A stretch of DNA of 64,000 bases from Imbricaverruca yamaguchii (lineage: Eukaryota; Arthropoda; Thecostraca; Neoverrucidae): the NCBI GenBank assembly GCA_034440575.1, contig JAOTOL010001621.1, positions 486,001 through 550,000 on the forward strand, written 5' to 3'. Positions within the stretch are counted from its first letter, which is position 1, and each line of letters starts with the position of its first letter. The notes below the pieces were generated by a model. That model was not told where the DNA came from and searched no databases. It saw only the letters and a program-made list of their open reading frames with translations. The translations under genes were made by a program, and so were the position numbers. Positions 38,471-49,796 of the stretch are shown here, piece by piece.

Positions 38471-40140
38471 GTTGGAGGTGTTCGTCGTGGGCATTTCATG
38501 GGCTTCTTATTCCACGGAGTGTGAAGTGGGTTCCCTGACGGATCTAGCCCACCAATTTAGGGGGGGGTTGGGGGTCAACTGTCGGCGCCGGCCCAAACAC
38601 CCAGTGGTGTGCCTAAAATTTGCATCAGTGCAGTATGCAAACGGATTTGAGGTGTTCAACCTACAAATATTTTAAAGTCGCCGGATGCCGACCACTATTT
38701 TCCAAAGTGGCTCATGAAGAAGACAACACAATTTTCGTGGAAGGGGCCAACCCGTCACCATCGTTTCTAAGTCACCGGATTTCAATTCGCTCTCTCCCAG
38801 TTTAAAACGCCTTGTTTCTGGTATCTTGTGATAGGCTAGCTTGCACTTTTAAAATAAACCGGCATAAATCACCGAAAATGCAATACTATCCGATTTAAGA
38901 CATTTCAGTCGATAACGCGCGGTCGTTACCACATCAACATTCATACACTCGGCTTGCGAATTCGTCACATTCACTGTACTTCGTGCGTTTCTGCGGTCTC
39001 TGCGGTTTCCAATAGACCCATTTTGATTGCATATTTGCTGTCAATATAATTGTCATGTGCCCGAATTGATATGATGAAATGCTTCGCATCGAGGTTCGGT
39101 CGGAAAATCCGATTCATTCAAATCAACATGATTTCTCTTCTTCAGAAATTATAGGCCTGGTCCGATCTTAGGGTCCTCCTGTGCGATTTGTGAGGGCCCA
39201 ACATGATTTGTCGGGGTCTCGGCGAACTTTTTTTGGGGCTCCTGTACGATTCTTTGGGGTGACCATCTCTAAGAGCAAGAGAGCACTTACCCCCTTCGGT
39301 ATGCCACTGTTTTTTTTTGTCGCAATTATTCCGCAAGTAATTGTCGATTGTTTTTATTTGATTATTATTGTTTGTTTATTTGTGCTGATTTGTTTATTGC
39401 TTCATTCTTTTTCTTAAAACTGATTCTGTATGTTTCGTATATTCCGTGGACACCAACGACGTAGCATTCTGGCAAGGTTCTCGCCTTGTATTAATGCGTA
39501 CACCATTTGTGTCGCCATTTGTAAGCTTCTGAACTTAACTTCGAAAAACGTCATCGCTGGTGGCATAAATACTAATTTCGATCCTTGTACAATGCGCAAT
39601 TCAGCCCAATTACAATATGTTCACAAAATTGTCTACCAACTTTCCATTTCTATCCTGGTCTGATTACCACGTCCCATGAGCGTCGCGTCTTGCACGACAC
39701 CACACAGACAGAGCATGTATAACTTATTACAGCTCGCACGTTCCTCACAGAATCCACAAAAATGAACAGGATTCTGTGACGAATCGACGAAGAAAAAGGC
39801 ATATGACGTCCGAATCTGTGGATTCCGCGCACGAAATGTCACGAAGAAAGCCCTAGTCACCTACTTCCTTGTGACTAGTGCATGCTTGCATGCCTTTCTG
39901 CACTTCAATATGCCACCATCTGCTGTCTGCTAGGTAACTAGTGCACTCCAACATTCCCCCGTATATCCGACGTCGACATGGCTCGTGTAGGTCGGCCGGT
40001 GGTCGGATGGCAGCCGCACCAGCCGCGTCTGCCCCACCGTCCTGTTTGGCGTGGCGGCGCTGGACCGAAATAGCAGAGTGCGACCTGCTGGCGTGACAGC
40101 ATCACGGCACGTCACGCATGCGCCGCGACTGTCCACGACC
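38471..40140. other. Stretch without a recognisable gene
   Basis: AT-rich with short opposed frames. No conserved motif. Confidence 0.45.
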
Positions 40141-40722
40141 GGAGGCGTCCCGAGCCTCGCATGTGTGCTCCGTCCCGAGCCTCGCTCGTGTGCTCCGTCC
40201 CGAGCCTCGCACGTGTGCTCCGTCCCGAGCCTCGCACGTGTGCTCCGTCCCGACCCTCGCACGTGTGCTCCGTCCCGAGCCTCGCACGTGTGCTCCGTCC
40301 CGAGCCTCGCACGTGTGCTCCGTCCCGAGCCTCGCACGTGTGCTCCGTCCCGAGCCCCGGACGTGTGCTCCGTCCCGAGCCTCGCACGTGTGCTCCGTCC
40401 CGAGCCTCGCACGTGTGCTCCGTCCCGAGCCTCGCACGTGTGCTCCGTCCCGGATGTCCCCCGGACGTGTGCTCCGTCCTTGACCCTCGGACGTGTGCTC
40501 CGTCCCGAGCCTCGCACGTGTGCTCCGTCCGAGCCTCGCACGTGTGCTCCGTCCCGAGCCTCGACGTGTGTCCGTCCGAGCCTGCCTTGTCTCCCGAGCC
40601 TCGCACGTGTGCTCCGTTCCGAGCCTCGCACGTGTGCTCCGTCCCGAGCCCCGGACGTGTGCTCCGTCGCTAGCCTCGCACGTGTGCTCCGTCCCGAGCC
40701 CCGGACGTGTGCTCCAGACGGG
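40141..40722. repeat. 25-bp GC-rich minisatellite
   Basis: About 23 copies of a 25-bp unit (CCGTCCCGAGCCTCGCACGT plus GTGCT). Variants include CCCCGGACG for CTCGCACG. A disturbed zone lies at 40453-40612, with units shortened by one or more bases. Six-frame open peptides of period 25 residues result from the array and are not genes. Each unit contains CACGTG, an E-box-type palindrome. Confidence 0.96.
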
Positions 40723-41074
40723 CCCCACTCTATGCTAGCCCGCCGTGTGCCGCCGGCGGCCAGAGGGCATCCTGCGCACACAATGAGTCTGCGTTCGGCT
40801 TCGGACATCCAGACCTGCTCTCGAGTTGATGCGTCTTCCTCAGTCACCGCCATACGGTCACATTCGTGACGCGGATCGTGAAGTCGTGAGCCACCAGAGT
40901 GAAGCTCCACCGGATTCAGCACAGCCCCGACACACTTCTTTGTTCTATGCCTGCGACTGCTGGCAACACTCGTGTATTGGTCGGTGTCGGTACCGCGGCC
41001 ACTGGCCGCCGCCCAGGCGCCACACCAGCCCCACGGGTACACTGAGCACCCTGGTCACACGGAGCACACTATTG

Positions 41075-41330
41075 TACCCAGGACCCACTGAGCACCCTCG
41101 TCACACAGCACAGACAGCTGACTGTGGCCTCGTCACACGGCACAGGCAGCTGACTGTGACCTCGTCACACGGCACTGACAACTGACTGAGACCTCGTCAC
41201 ACGGCACAGACAACTGACTGTGGCCTCGTCACACGGCACAGACAACTGACTGTGGCCTCGTCACACAGCACAGGCAGCTGACTGTGACCTCGTCACACGG
41301 CACAGACAGTTGACTGTGTCGTGTGACGAT
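41075..41330. repeat. 32-bp minisatellite
   Basis: About seven copies of a 32-bp unit containing CCTCGTCACACGGCACAGAC and AACTGACTGTGG, with a decaying continuation to about 41440. Confidence 0.9.
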
Positions 41331-41492
41331 ACATATTATGACCTCGGAACAGCTGACTGTCACCTGGTTATACGCCACTGTCAAGCAGCCAGCCATGATC
41401 TCGGGACAGCCGACTATGACCTCTTCAGACGGCACATGCCGTTGACAGCTGTGACCTCCGCGTTGCCAGCGTGTGTCCAGTCGCCGCTGCAG

Positions 41493-41577
41493 GTACACAA
41501 AGGCGCGCGCGCGCCAACAGCTGGCGTGACTGGCACGGCGGCCTTTGCCGGTGCGAGCGCCACTGTCACCGGACCAC
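41493..41577 (+). CDS. Candidate short exon
   Basis: 85 bases between an acceptor-like GTCGCCGCTGCAG and a good donor CACGTAAGT, open as VHKGARAPTAGVTGTAAFAG followed by ASATVTGP. No homologue recognised. GC-rich context makes chance openness likely. Confidence 0.2.
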
Positions 41578-41884
41578 GTAAGTCAGCTGAGATCTGACAC
41601 TGTACGGAATCGGCCCCCGCCTCACATGGCCACCCACCCGCAGCGGAATTATGCGCCGTTTCGCCTGGGGTAGCTGTCCATTTTCTGCCTGTACACAAGC
41701 AGTACATGCACTTTCTGCTTGTACACCAAATATGGCATACGGGCACGCCATATTTTATGTGATTGCCCTGTCGGCACTTGCCAATGCTTCACTTACAAAC
41801 ACTTTGACTGAGAACAAGCATTTGGCTGGCTTGGCTGCTTAACTCACAAGCAAGCACTTGGATGAAAGCTTGCCATGACATCTA

Positions 41885-42005
41885 CACGCCTGCCTGGATG
41901 CGCCTCTGCCCCTCCCTGGATGCGCTTCTGTCCCTCGCTGGACGTACTCCTACTCCACCCGGACGCGTCTCAGTCCCTTCCTGAACGCGCCGCTGTCCCC
42001 CTCTG
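41885..42005. repeat. Degenerate ~27-bp tandem repeat
   Basis: Four to five loose copies of CTGGATGCGCCTCTGCCCCT with much divergence. Confidence 0.6.
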
Positions 42006-42955
42006 GAAGCACCTGCGCCCAACATAGTCCAGCCGTTGCACGTGAGATCGCAGCAGGCGCGCCTGCAGTACACCCGGCTGCCTGCGGTCTACAACCGCGG
42101 CCGACCAGCTGACTGCCGTCAGCTGACTCGAGAAGAGAGGCCGTGCCGACACAAAGGCCCGGCCCGTGCTGGTCGCCGCCACTCTCTCCCAACTGACGAC
42201 TAAAGTGGCCTTGGCTGGCGGTCGGTAACCGGCCGTTGTTGCGGTATTCCCGGCGGCGAACTGGCAGGCGTCATGCATGGGCTACCGCATAGGTACTTGG
42301 CTGTTGTTTTGATTCCCGGCGGATTGTCTGTCAGTGCCTACAGGACCGCTGCATGGAACTGCTTCAGTTGACGTCACGTGCATCACTGATCACGGATCAC
42401 GTGATCCGGTGGATTTGTCACTATTTGGCGTGCAACGTCTCTCGGTCGGTCAGCTTCACAGATCACAAGTTATTGGAGCTTCAGGAATATTGTGGCGAAA
42501 AGTTAATGGTAAATTGTTTTCATCGTTGTACAGCTACAAAATATATACATGCACATTTACCGCGAATATGATGAAACAACACTTCAAGTGACGCACCAAG
42601 ATATTATGTTTGGCGCTGCAAACGCGGGACTCAAGGTTCTATCGGACGTCCGGTAAATTCTGTTGATTTCCTGGCGGTGCCGATTACCGAATGCCGATTC
42701 CCCAACTGGGCGCCAACTCGCTATGTGCTGGGACTTGGGTCTGCCATGCCGACTCCCCCAGCTGGGCGCCGACTCGATAATGTGGCATAACTCTCAGACC
42801 CAGTCTTAAATGACAGGCAGTTGGTGGTCACGGTTTTCTTTTCGTTACACTGTGGGCTTCAGCGCTGCCAGTTTCGCGAGGCCTGAACGTACAACCAGCG
42901 GCGTGCCTATTATACAAGGAAAACCCGCTCGATGGAGGAAGGTGCGCAATGGTAC
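42006..42955. other. Stretch without a recognisable gene
   Basis: GC-balanced, short frames. A direct repeat of GACTCCCCCAGCTGGGCGCC / GATTCCCCAACTGGGCGCC lies at about 42698-42780. No gene seen. Confidence 0.4.
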
Positions 42956-43040
42956 CGTGAGTCATATTACACCAGCATTGGTACCGCGAGTCACATCACA
43001 CCTACATTGGTACCGCGAGTCATATCACACCTGCATATTA
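42956..43040. repeat. 29-bp tandem repeat
   Basis: Three copies of GGTACCGCGAGTCACATCAC plus ACCTACATT with small changes. Confidence 0.8.
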
Positions 43041-43666
43041 CCTACATTCATATCACCTACATTGATACATGTGGCATTCGCTTAACCCCAGACAGATCGC
43101 CCACTAAACGCCCAGAACTCGCAAGCGGTATTGCAACTGTACCAGTGAAGCAACAACTGGCAGATCGAGTATTGGCAACAATTGGCGGCAAGAGTCCAAT
43201 GATTTGCTTACTTTGCACCTTCAATGACTTATCAGTACCCCAGATGCCCTTGTAATGCAGTTGCTAAAATTGTCGAAGACTATAAATATGTAATCATTGG
43301 TCTGAAAAGCCCGATATTGTGCTGGGCTTGCTTACCGCACATGATGACCCTAGGTACCAATTTTCAATCAAATTGGACGCGAAGATTTGCATTATGACCG
43401 ATAGATTTTGTTCAGAAATTCCCCAAATGAAGAACAGCAATACGTAAATGACAGGCGTTTTGCGTCGGAGATAAGCGTCTTATCTTGCCTTAGTTAGGTT
43501 TGGTGTGAACTGTGCTATTACACGTCGTCTCTTGTCATCGGCAGGGTCCATTTCTCGACGGTCACTCTGAAGAACTCACCGGCGCGCACCTCCCAGTGGA
43601 GAGACCAGTAAAGTATCATCCGCCGGCATTTCTCTGAAGACGCCCCGTGCTCGCTGTTGCCAGAGA
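43041..43666. other. Stretch without a recognisable gene
   Basis: Nothing identified. Confidence 0.4.
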
Positions 43667-43995
43667 CTGCCGCACGAGACGGTCTCGCAGTCGCCGCTGA
43701 GGTGCCGCACGAGACGGTCGCACAGTCGCCGCTGAGGTGCCGCACGAGACGGTCGCACAGTCGCCGCTGAGGTGCCGCACGAGACGGTCTCACAGTCGCC
43801 GCTGAGGTGCCGCACGAGACGGTCGCACAGTCGCCGCTGAGGTGCCGCACGAGACGGTCTCACAGTCGCCGCTGAGGTGCCGCACGAGACGGTCTCGCAG
43901 TCGCCGCTGAGGTGCCGCACGAGACGGTCGCACAGTCGCCGCTGAGGTGCCGCACGAGACGGTCTCGCAGTCGCCGCTGAGGTGCCGCACGAGCA
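43667..43995. repeat. 35-bp GC-rich minisatellite
   Basis: About nine copies of a 35-bp unit containing GCCGCTGAGGTGCCGCACGA and GACGGTC(G/T)CACAGTC. Copies alternate GTCGCACAG with GTCTCACAG or GTCTCGCAG, which suggests a 70-bp higher-order unit in part of the array. Confidence 0.95.
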
Positions 43996-44040
43996 CTAAG
44001 CTCCGCACTGAGCTCCGCACTGAGTACCAGTCAGGCGACC

Positions 44041-44067
44041 ATGGACTGCACCGAGTGTGTAAAAAAG
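44041..44067 (+). CDS. Candidate first coding exon (9 codons)
   Basis: ATG in a strong context (CGACCATGG) followed by nine codons, MDCTECVKK, and then a strong donor AAGGTGAGT. The 35-bp minisatellite ends 45 bases upstream. Speculative, since no downstream exon is identified. Confidence 0.2.
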
Positions 44068-44170
44068 GTGAGTTCACTTATCGCCTCCTGTTCCACCTTC
44101 TCTTATCATTTACAGGTACCACCCGCTGGTGCCTGAAACTTATACCAATGTTTGGTTACGTGCTACGGTT

Positions 44171-44201
44171 ACATGGCTAGTCTTGTTCTGTTCCTATTAC
44201 T

Positions 44202-44252
<51 letters not shown>

Positions 44253-44265
44253 TCTATATATACAT

Positions 44266-44318
<53 letters not shown>

Positions 44319-44362
44319 TATATACATATAAAGTAATAGGAACAGAACAAGACTAGCCATGT
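44171..44362. repeat. Near-perfect 192-bp palindrome with TA core
   Basis: The left arm starts ACATGGCTAGTCTTGTTCTG and continues through TTCCTATTACTTTATATGTA into TA repeats. The right arm is its exact reverse complement (ending 44362). At least 40 bases pair perfectly outside the TA core, so both strands encode the same [14 protein letters not shown]. It could be a small foldback transposon or a replication-born palindrome. No flanking target duplication was found. Confidence 0.9.
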
Positions 44363-45090
44363 GCTTATGTGTTTCATGTTGTATAAGTTACAATTTTACA
44401 AAGCTCGCGAAAATTACAATAACAATCTGTTTTGATCAGAAAAAGATTACGAAACCCAGAACGTGACTGCTCTACCATTTATTTCATATCGAATTTATTC
44501 TGATTGCTCTAAGATGTCATTTGCTGCAAAAGGCGTGAAGTCCGCCAGCATTCGACGCTAAGGCTCCCAAGCGAAGAGCACCAGTCGTGCCATTTGTCGA
44601 GCAAATTCACGGAACTGCCGGAGCTTAGTTGTGACGAAACCATTCGCGGCGAAGTTTCCCAGTGCTAAAGCTGTGTGGTCAGAATTACTCCATCACCTCA
44701 GATGTTTTATAGTATCTGGTGGTATTGCCAAACGCGTGTTAGTCCGATGAATCTCTGAACTAGAATCATCCAGAAGAATGACGTCGTCTTTTATGGTAGC
44801 CGTATCAGATAAGCAATAAATTTTAAGTCTGGTTCACGTACCCCGGAAACTTACCCCTCTCACCGGTCACGAAAATTTCCAAAGCTGGTAGCACCCTCAC
44901 ATCAGGGTCTCCTCTAACATTCTGGCTGAGGGCACCCCCCCCCCTCCCACACCCACACACAGTAAGCAACCTTCGCCCCCATTACTTTGCTATTACTGGT
45001 GTATTCTCTGGGGAGTCTGATTGGCTCCGATGGTGATACTGTCACCACCAAGGACTGCGGCCTCTCAGGGGGAGGAGTGTGTGCTCCCTT
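44363..45090. other. Stretch without a recognisable gene
   Basis: No motif. A C-run at about 44935-44947. Confidence 0.45.
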
Positions 45091-46560
45091 TTAAGTGTGC
45101 CCGACCACGAAGGTCATTTGCGCGGCCTTCAAAGCGAGCGAGTTTTGCAAGCAAAAACAGGCAAGTGTACACATACGTTAAGGGAGTTTTACTTTATATT
45201 TTACGTCATGCTCAGGTGCTGAAGGTACCTGAGCATCCCCATGATATTTAAATTGTGTAGTTTTGCTCCGCTGCACGATAATTTATTGTTGGGATCGGGA
45301 GGGTGTTTTGAGAATTGCCAGAAGTAGATTTCAGAGGGTTAGACTAAGCAAGCCATGTAAGGTTGTCAGTTTGGGTTAGTACGGTGTCTTTCAGTTCGGT
45401 TCATCTACGTCCGCTGTATCTCTGGGTAGCCGTTTTACTTAAGTTGAAAGTAAGTCGGCTCATCTACGCCCGATGACTCCTCTGGGTAGTTGCTTTACAT
45501 TATGATGCTTTTTATTTTTGTTTTCTAAAGGCGAGTCAGCTCATCTACGTCCCACGGCACAGCTAGATAAACATTCATTTTTAATTGGAAAGCAAATCGG
45601 GCTCATGTACGTCCAACGTCATTCGAGGACGGCTATTTTCGTGTTTCCTACGAGTGTTTCGCGGGTGAAGTGAGTGTTGCTGGTACGGTGTCTACAGTGT
45701 TCCTGCTAGGTTCGTGGGGTACATATGTTCAAAGAGCAATTTGAGGAGTTATGCTTGTCCGAGTTCTGCTTGTGTGAGCTTGTCACTCAGAAGCAATGGA
45801 AGCGACAGGATGATGACCTCTGTTTAGTAGAAGGCCTTACGTGATCGTCTAAGAGTGGCCACAGCCACCAGGCTGTGGCCTCTGCTTAATGTGGCGTTGC
45901 AGGCGTCGCAGTGAGGTGCTGTATATTGGTCATCCTCTTGTTGAGGCTGTGCTAGTTTTGTGCAATCGGTTCTGAGTCTAGTGATGCTGACCTCTGATTG
46001 TTGATGATATTGACTTGATGTGCTCCATGTGCCTACCGTTGTGCTATGTTGAGTTGTGTTGTGTTCATGTCCTCTGGTGATGCTGGCGAAAGTCACGTTG
46101 TAGTTCATACTTTGCAATCGTCTTACCAATATTACATACTGTGGTAATTGTTCAATGCCAAGGCTTGCTTTGGGAGCCGGCCTGCTTTTTCGTTACGTTG
46201 GATGTTGGTGCAGTCTGGAATCCGGAGGAACAAAACATCATGTTTACTTTATGGGCCAGGATTTCTTGTATTCTGTTGATGGCTTGATGTGGATTGTTGT
46301 GGGTGTTGCCAATTGAGAGAAGGGCGGATTTTGAATTGCCTCATGCTTTAGCCTCATGATAATAGAGATAGTGGCCAGAATGGTCACTGCTTCAGCGAAG
46401 TAGATTTGGAAATTATTTGGTAGACGCTTGAAAAACCTGATGCCTCGTCCATTGAAGCCGATATCTACCTCATATCGTGCATATCGATATCGTGTTTCGA
46501 TCCATTCGTGAATACGAGTGTTTTGTGATTGCTGTCATCGGTGAACTCGTGGAGAGAAAG
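45091..46560 (-). pseudogene. LINE copy C: RNase H remnant, zinc knuckle and 3' UTR
   Basis: Minus strand. Around 46470-46340 it reads YFAEAVTILATISIIMR, homologous to the FYAEVVVILAAISTLMR helix of copy A's RNase H domain. At 45920-45889 HCDACNATLSRGH is the first part of the C-terminal knuckle. The 3' UTR block (plus strand AAGGTCATTTGCGCGGCC) is at 45110-45127. Long stretches between are colinear with copy B (27400-28300). Many stops; dead. RT and endonuclease are missing, so it is 5'-truncated or deleted. Confidence 0.75.
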
Positions 46561-46917
46561 AGATAATTCAATTCAATTAAATTCAAAATATCCGGAATCA
46601 GAGCAGTTAAAAAAGCGTTTTTGTGGGAGCCCTAATTAAGGACCGGTCCTCCTTAGGAAAAAATGCCCCTGGACGAAATTTGGCTACGCCACTACGAGAT
46701 GTTTACAAAATTTGCGGTAGTCTCAGGAGCGCCTCTGTGAGGGGTTAACCCGTGGATCTATGGAGGAGTGTGTCTTCGCCAACACGCACCTATGCAACTG
46801 GTTATGGCGGTGCAATGCCTGGTGCATGCTGGTTGTAACGGTGTAACGGTGCATATTGATTCCCTGACTGAGCAGCCATAGCGGTTTCGTCGGCTATTTG
46901 TGTGGACTGTAGCAGTG
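46561..46917. other. Stretch without a recognisable gene
   Basis: 46600-46700 has the look of a degenerate interspersed repeat (CCCCTGGACGAAATTTGGCT). No gene. Confidence 0.4.
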
Positions 46918-47135
46918 TCATCGATATGTGTTGGACAAGGTAGCAGTGTTGTCGGTTATTGTCGTCGATATATGTTGGACAAGGTAGCAGTGTTGTTGGT
47001 TATGGTCGTCGATATGTGTTGGACAAGGTAGCAGTGTTGTCGGTAATTGTCGTCGATATGTGTTGGACAAGGTAGCAGTGTTGTCGGTTATTGCTATAGA
47101 CTGCAACAGTGTTGTCGGCTCTTGTTACAGACCGC
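46918..47135. repeat. 44-bp minisatellite
   Basis: Four to five copies of a 44-bp unit containing GTCGATATGTGTTGGACAAG followed by GTAGCAGTGTTGTCGG, with degenerate CAGTGTTGTCGG units continuing to about 47190. Confidence 0.9.
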
Positions 47136-47189
47136 TACAGTGTTGTCGGTCTTTGCTGTTACGGACCATAACAATATTGTGAGCTATTA

Positions 47190-48705
47190 TTAGGGCTCGT
47201 AATAATGTCGCTGCCTATTGTTTGTGAACCTTACCAGCGTCGTTTCTTACTTTTAACACGCGCACTACTGGAGAGGAGAGCGAGCGAAATCCTCCCAACT
47301 CTCCGATTTTCGTAAATAGCTCACGATTTTACCGATCGATATACGCCATTTTTTGTGTACCTGCTTAGAAATTCCCGGTGCGTCGTTTAAAGCAAGAAAC
47401 ACGAAAATTCGGCTTTTTTCTGAGTTAGTGGCCGTCAAAGTCAAAACATTTCGTAGCGTCAGACCACAAAAATCGACGGTGATGTGCTTCCCTTATGTTG
47501 GCAAAATGGAAATGTTCATGGCAGTACTAGCGTCTTGTTTGATGTATATTGTTATGCTATATTGTTTCAAGATCATACTAGGTCACCGAGGGCAACTCAG
47601 GTCAAGTTCATGACAGGCCAATGAAACCAAACTTGTTGAACTGGAAGGTTGTTATAATTGCAAATGGGAGTCATTCGAGTCATGATATTTTGCATGTCCC
47701 CACTGAAAACACATGTTTTTATCATTGTGAACCTACGCGTCTCCATACTTCATTCATGCACTTTAGCCCTTTCTTCATGAAGCCGATTGCGCCGGACCAC
47801 CCGCCGGTCCATCGGGCGACCCGGTTTCGGCAACTTGAACCGGTAACTGATCCGATAAAATGTTGATATATAGGTGAGCTGGGGTCAAAATCCGGATCAA
47901 TCATCTGCATTGTATTATTGGTTATGTCCGAAGCATCATTGATGCCAATTTTTTAGCATTTAAACACAATCGTAGCGGTCTATAACCATGTCAAGCTAAG
48001 CCGCGCAAAGCAAGCCAAATATGACATTTGGGATCCCATTTGACCTTGAATATATTGAGCTAAGGTCATGAAATATCACACAATAGAGGGCACCACCATA
48101 CCCATCTAGCACGAAGACCTCGTTATTCTAGCTGTAATAGGAGCCGAGATATTAGGAGGGGTTGTGGAATGTCCCCTCCACCCTTTCCAGTACACGTAAT
48201 TTTCAAAGGAGCGCACTGGACTAACATACCCTCCAGGGCCTCTGTTAAGGTAACATCACGCTAGCTACGCTGCTGCGCTGCTGTAACAGTTTGGTTGTGC
48301 TGTCCAGTGGAGTGATGAGCTAGTTATGGTGACGTAACAACCTCATCTTGTTGGCATTTTGGGCGGGTCGTGACGACAAAATTCCGGCTACAGAACTAAT
48401 GGGCTGATTAGAGTGGCGGGCTAGGTTTAGGTTCGTATGGAATCATCAGTCGACTTGAAGCGTATTAACGATTGATTAGTGGGACGAGAAGTTCCGGCTA
48501 CGATACGTACCAAATCGGTTACGTTTTCGGAGCGTGCGGTGTGCGTTTTCTTTGTTGCGGTGCCGTAACAGCGCTATGGTGCCGTGAGTGACCGGGCTGC
48601 AACAGACTGGCTAGGGTGTCACACCGGGTCAACTACGGTGGCCGCGCGGTCTGCCAAAACTCGACGCCACCACTCGCCATCGATCCACCCCGTCAATTGC
48701 TCCAG
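47190..48705. other. Stretch without a recognisable gene
   Basis: AT-rich to balanced, short frames. No motif recognised. Confidence 0.45.
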
Positions 48706-48815
48706 GTGAAGCACAAGCGGGACTGGAAGGTCAAGATGGTGACGTCACCCAAGAAGACCAGCCACGTCGTCAGGTTCACCGACGGCGCCTGCACTGAGGA
48801 GCTCAAACAGCCCGG
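48706..48815 (+). CDS. Candidate internal exon, 110 bp
   Basis: An acceptor CGTCAATTGCTCCAG is followed by a frame reading VKHKRDWKVKMVTSPKKTSH, then VVRFTDGACTEELKQP, and a donor GGGTAGGT at 48816. Charged, non-repetitive peptide with GC-ending codons (AAG, GTC, GACGGC) in a small GC-rich patch. The mix looks like real protein, not low-complexity sequence. I do not recognise the domain. It starts in phase 0 and ends in phase 2. A processed fragment or relic is also possible. Confidence 0.4.
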
Positions 48816-48851
48816 GTAGGTGTTGGCGGCCGCCTGGTGATCTTCTGTCTA

Positions 48852-48936
48852 ACGGCGCCGTCTGGCGTCTGACCACGCCGTCTGGCGTCTGACCGCGCCG
48901 TCTGGCGTCTGACCGCGCCGTCTGGCGTCATACACG
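48852..48936. repeat. 20-bp minisatellite (GCCGTCTGGCGTCTGACCGC)n
   Basis: Four copies directly downstream of the exon candidate's donor, i.e. in the presumptive intron. Confidence 0.9.
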
Positions 48937-49590
48937 CCACTGTCGGTGTCGATGCGACGCGGTGCTGAGCAGGCTACACTCATCTATTGCACAGCGTCAG
49001 GGGCTCTGGGGAGGGGGCCAGTAGTAACGCACGGAGAGGAACCTTAGACAATTACGGCTGTAAATCATGCTGGAAATCATCTGGATATATTTTAGATATA
49101 GCCGAGGCCAGGAGGCTATTGAATGCTTCCTCTCGTGTACATACGATGTGTTTGCTAACGCTCGCTCATATAGTCAACGATCTATGTACATTTCTTTCAT
49201 CTCGCTTCTTGTTTGTTTTGGTGATATCCTGAAATTTGCAGGCGCAATTGCATTGCGACAAGTATTCCATGGGACAATTAGGTGGAAGAAGCTACCATAT
49301 ATAATGGGCCAACAGCATATGAGAAGCCACCATTACGGACTGAATAAGGCATTTTCGAATTATCTGTTCAATTTTCATTCTCTCTTCTATTTTCTATTCA
49401 AACTTTTGATGAACACAATGTGGAAAGACGCGCTTCTCTGCGTTAGGTAGCGACGGATCCTGTTACTTCACCTAAGAGCCGTCGACCGCACAATGTCTGT
49501 TATAGTTTCTTCTCTTTAGTTCGAAGGGGGTGGGTATCCATGTTTTGCTCCCCGCCGCCAGATTTTCCAGCCGTTGGGTCCCTGAGGCTC
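48937..49590. other. Stretch without a recognisable gene
   Basis: AT-rich, short frames. Precedes the I/Jockey-like LINE. Confidence 0.4.
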
Positions 49591-49796
49591 CCGCTTTCAC
49601 TTGTATTGGTCAGATATGGTATCATTCGAAAGTAGTCATCGGGGCGTGTATAATAATTCACGTGCAGGTAAAAGGTTCCGAGCAGCCACCAGTGCCGTGG
49701 ATTAAAACAAGCTGGGCAAATGCAAAAATTTGGCATAACCCGTATACTAAGCGAGCTAGATTAGATCTCGAGGCCCATATCAGATGGAGAATAAAA

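Noticed and set aside
40051..41042. Long opposed frames of 272 and 370 codons
   Set aside because: Products of the 25-bp minisatellite and GC-rich flanks. Peptides repeat every 25 residues and have no domain.
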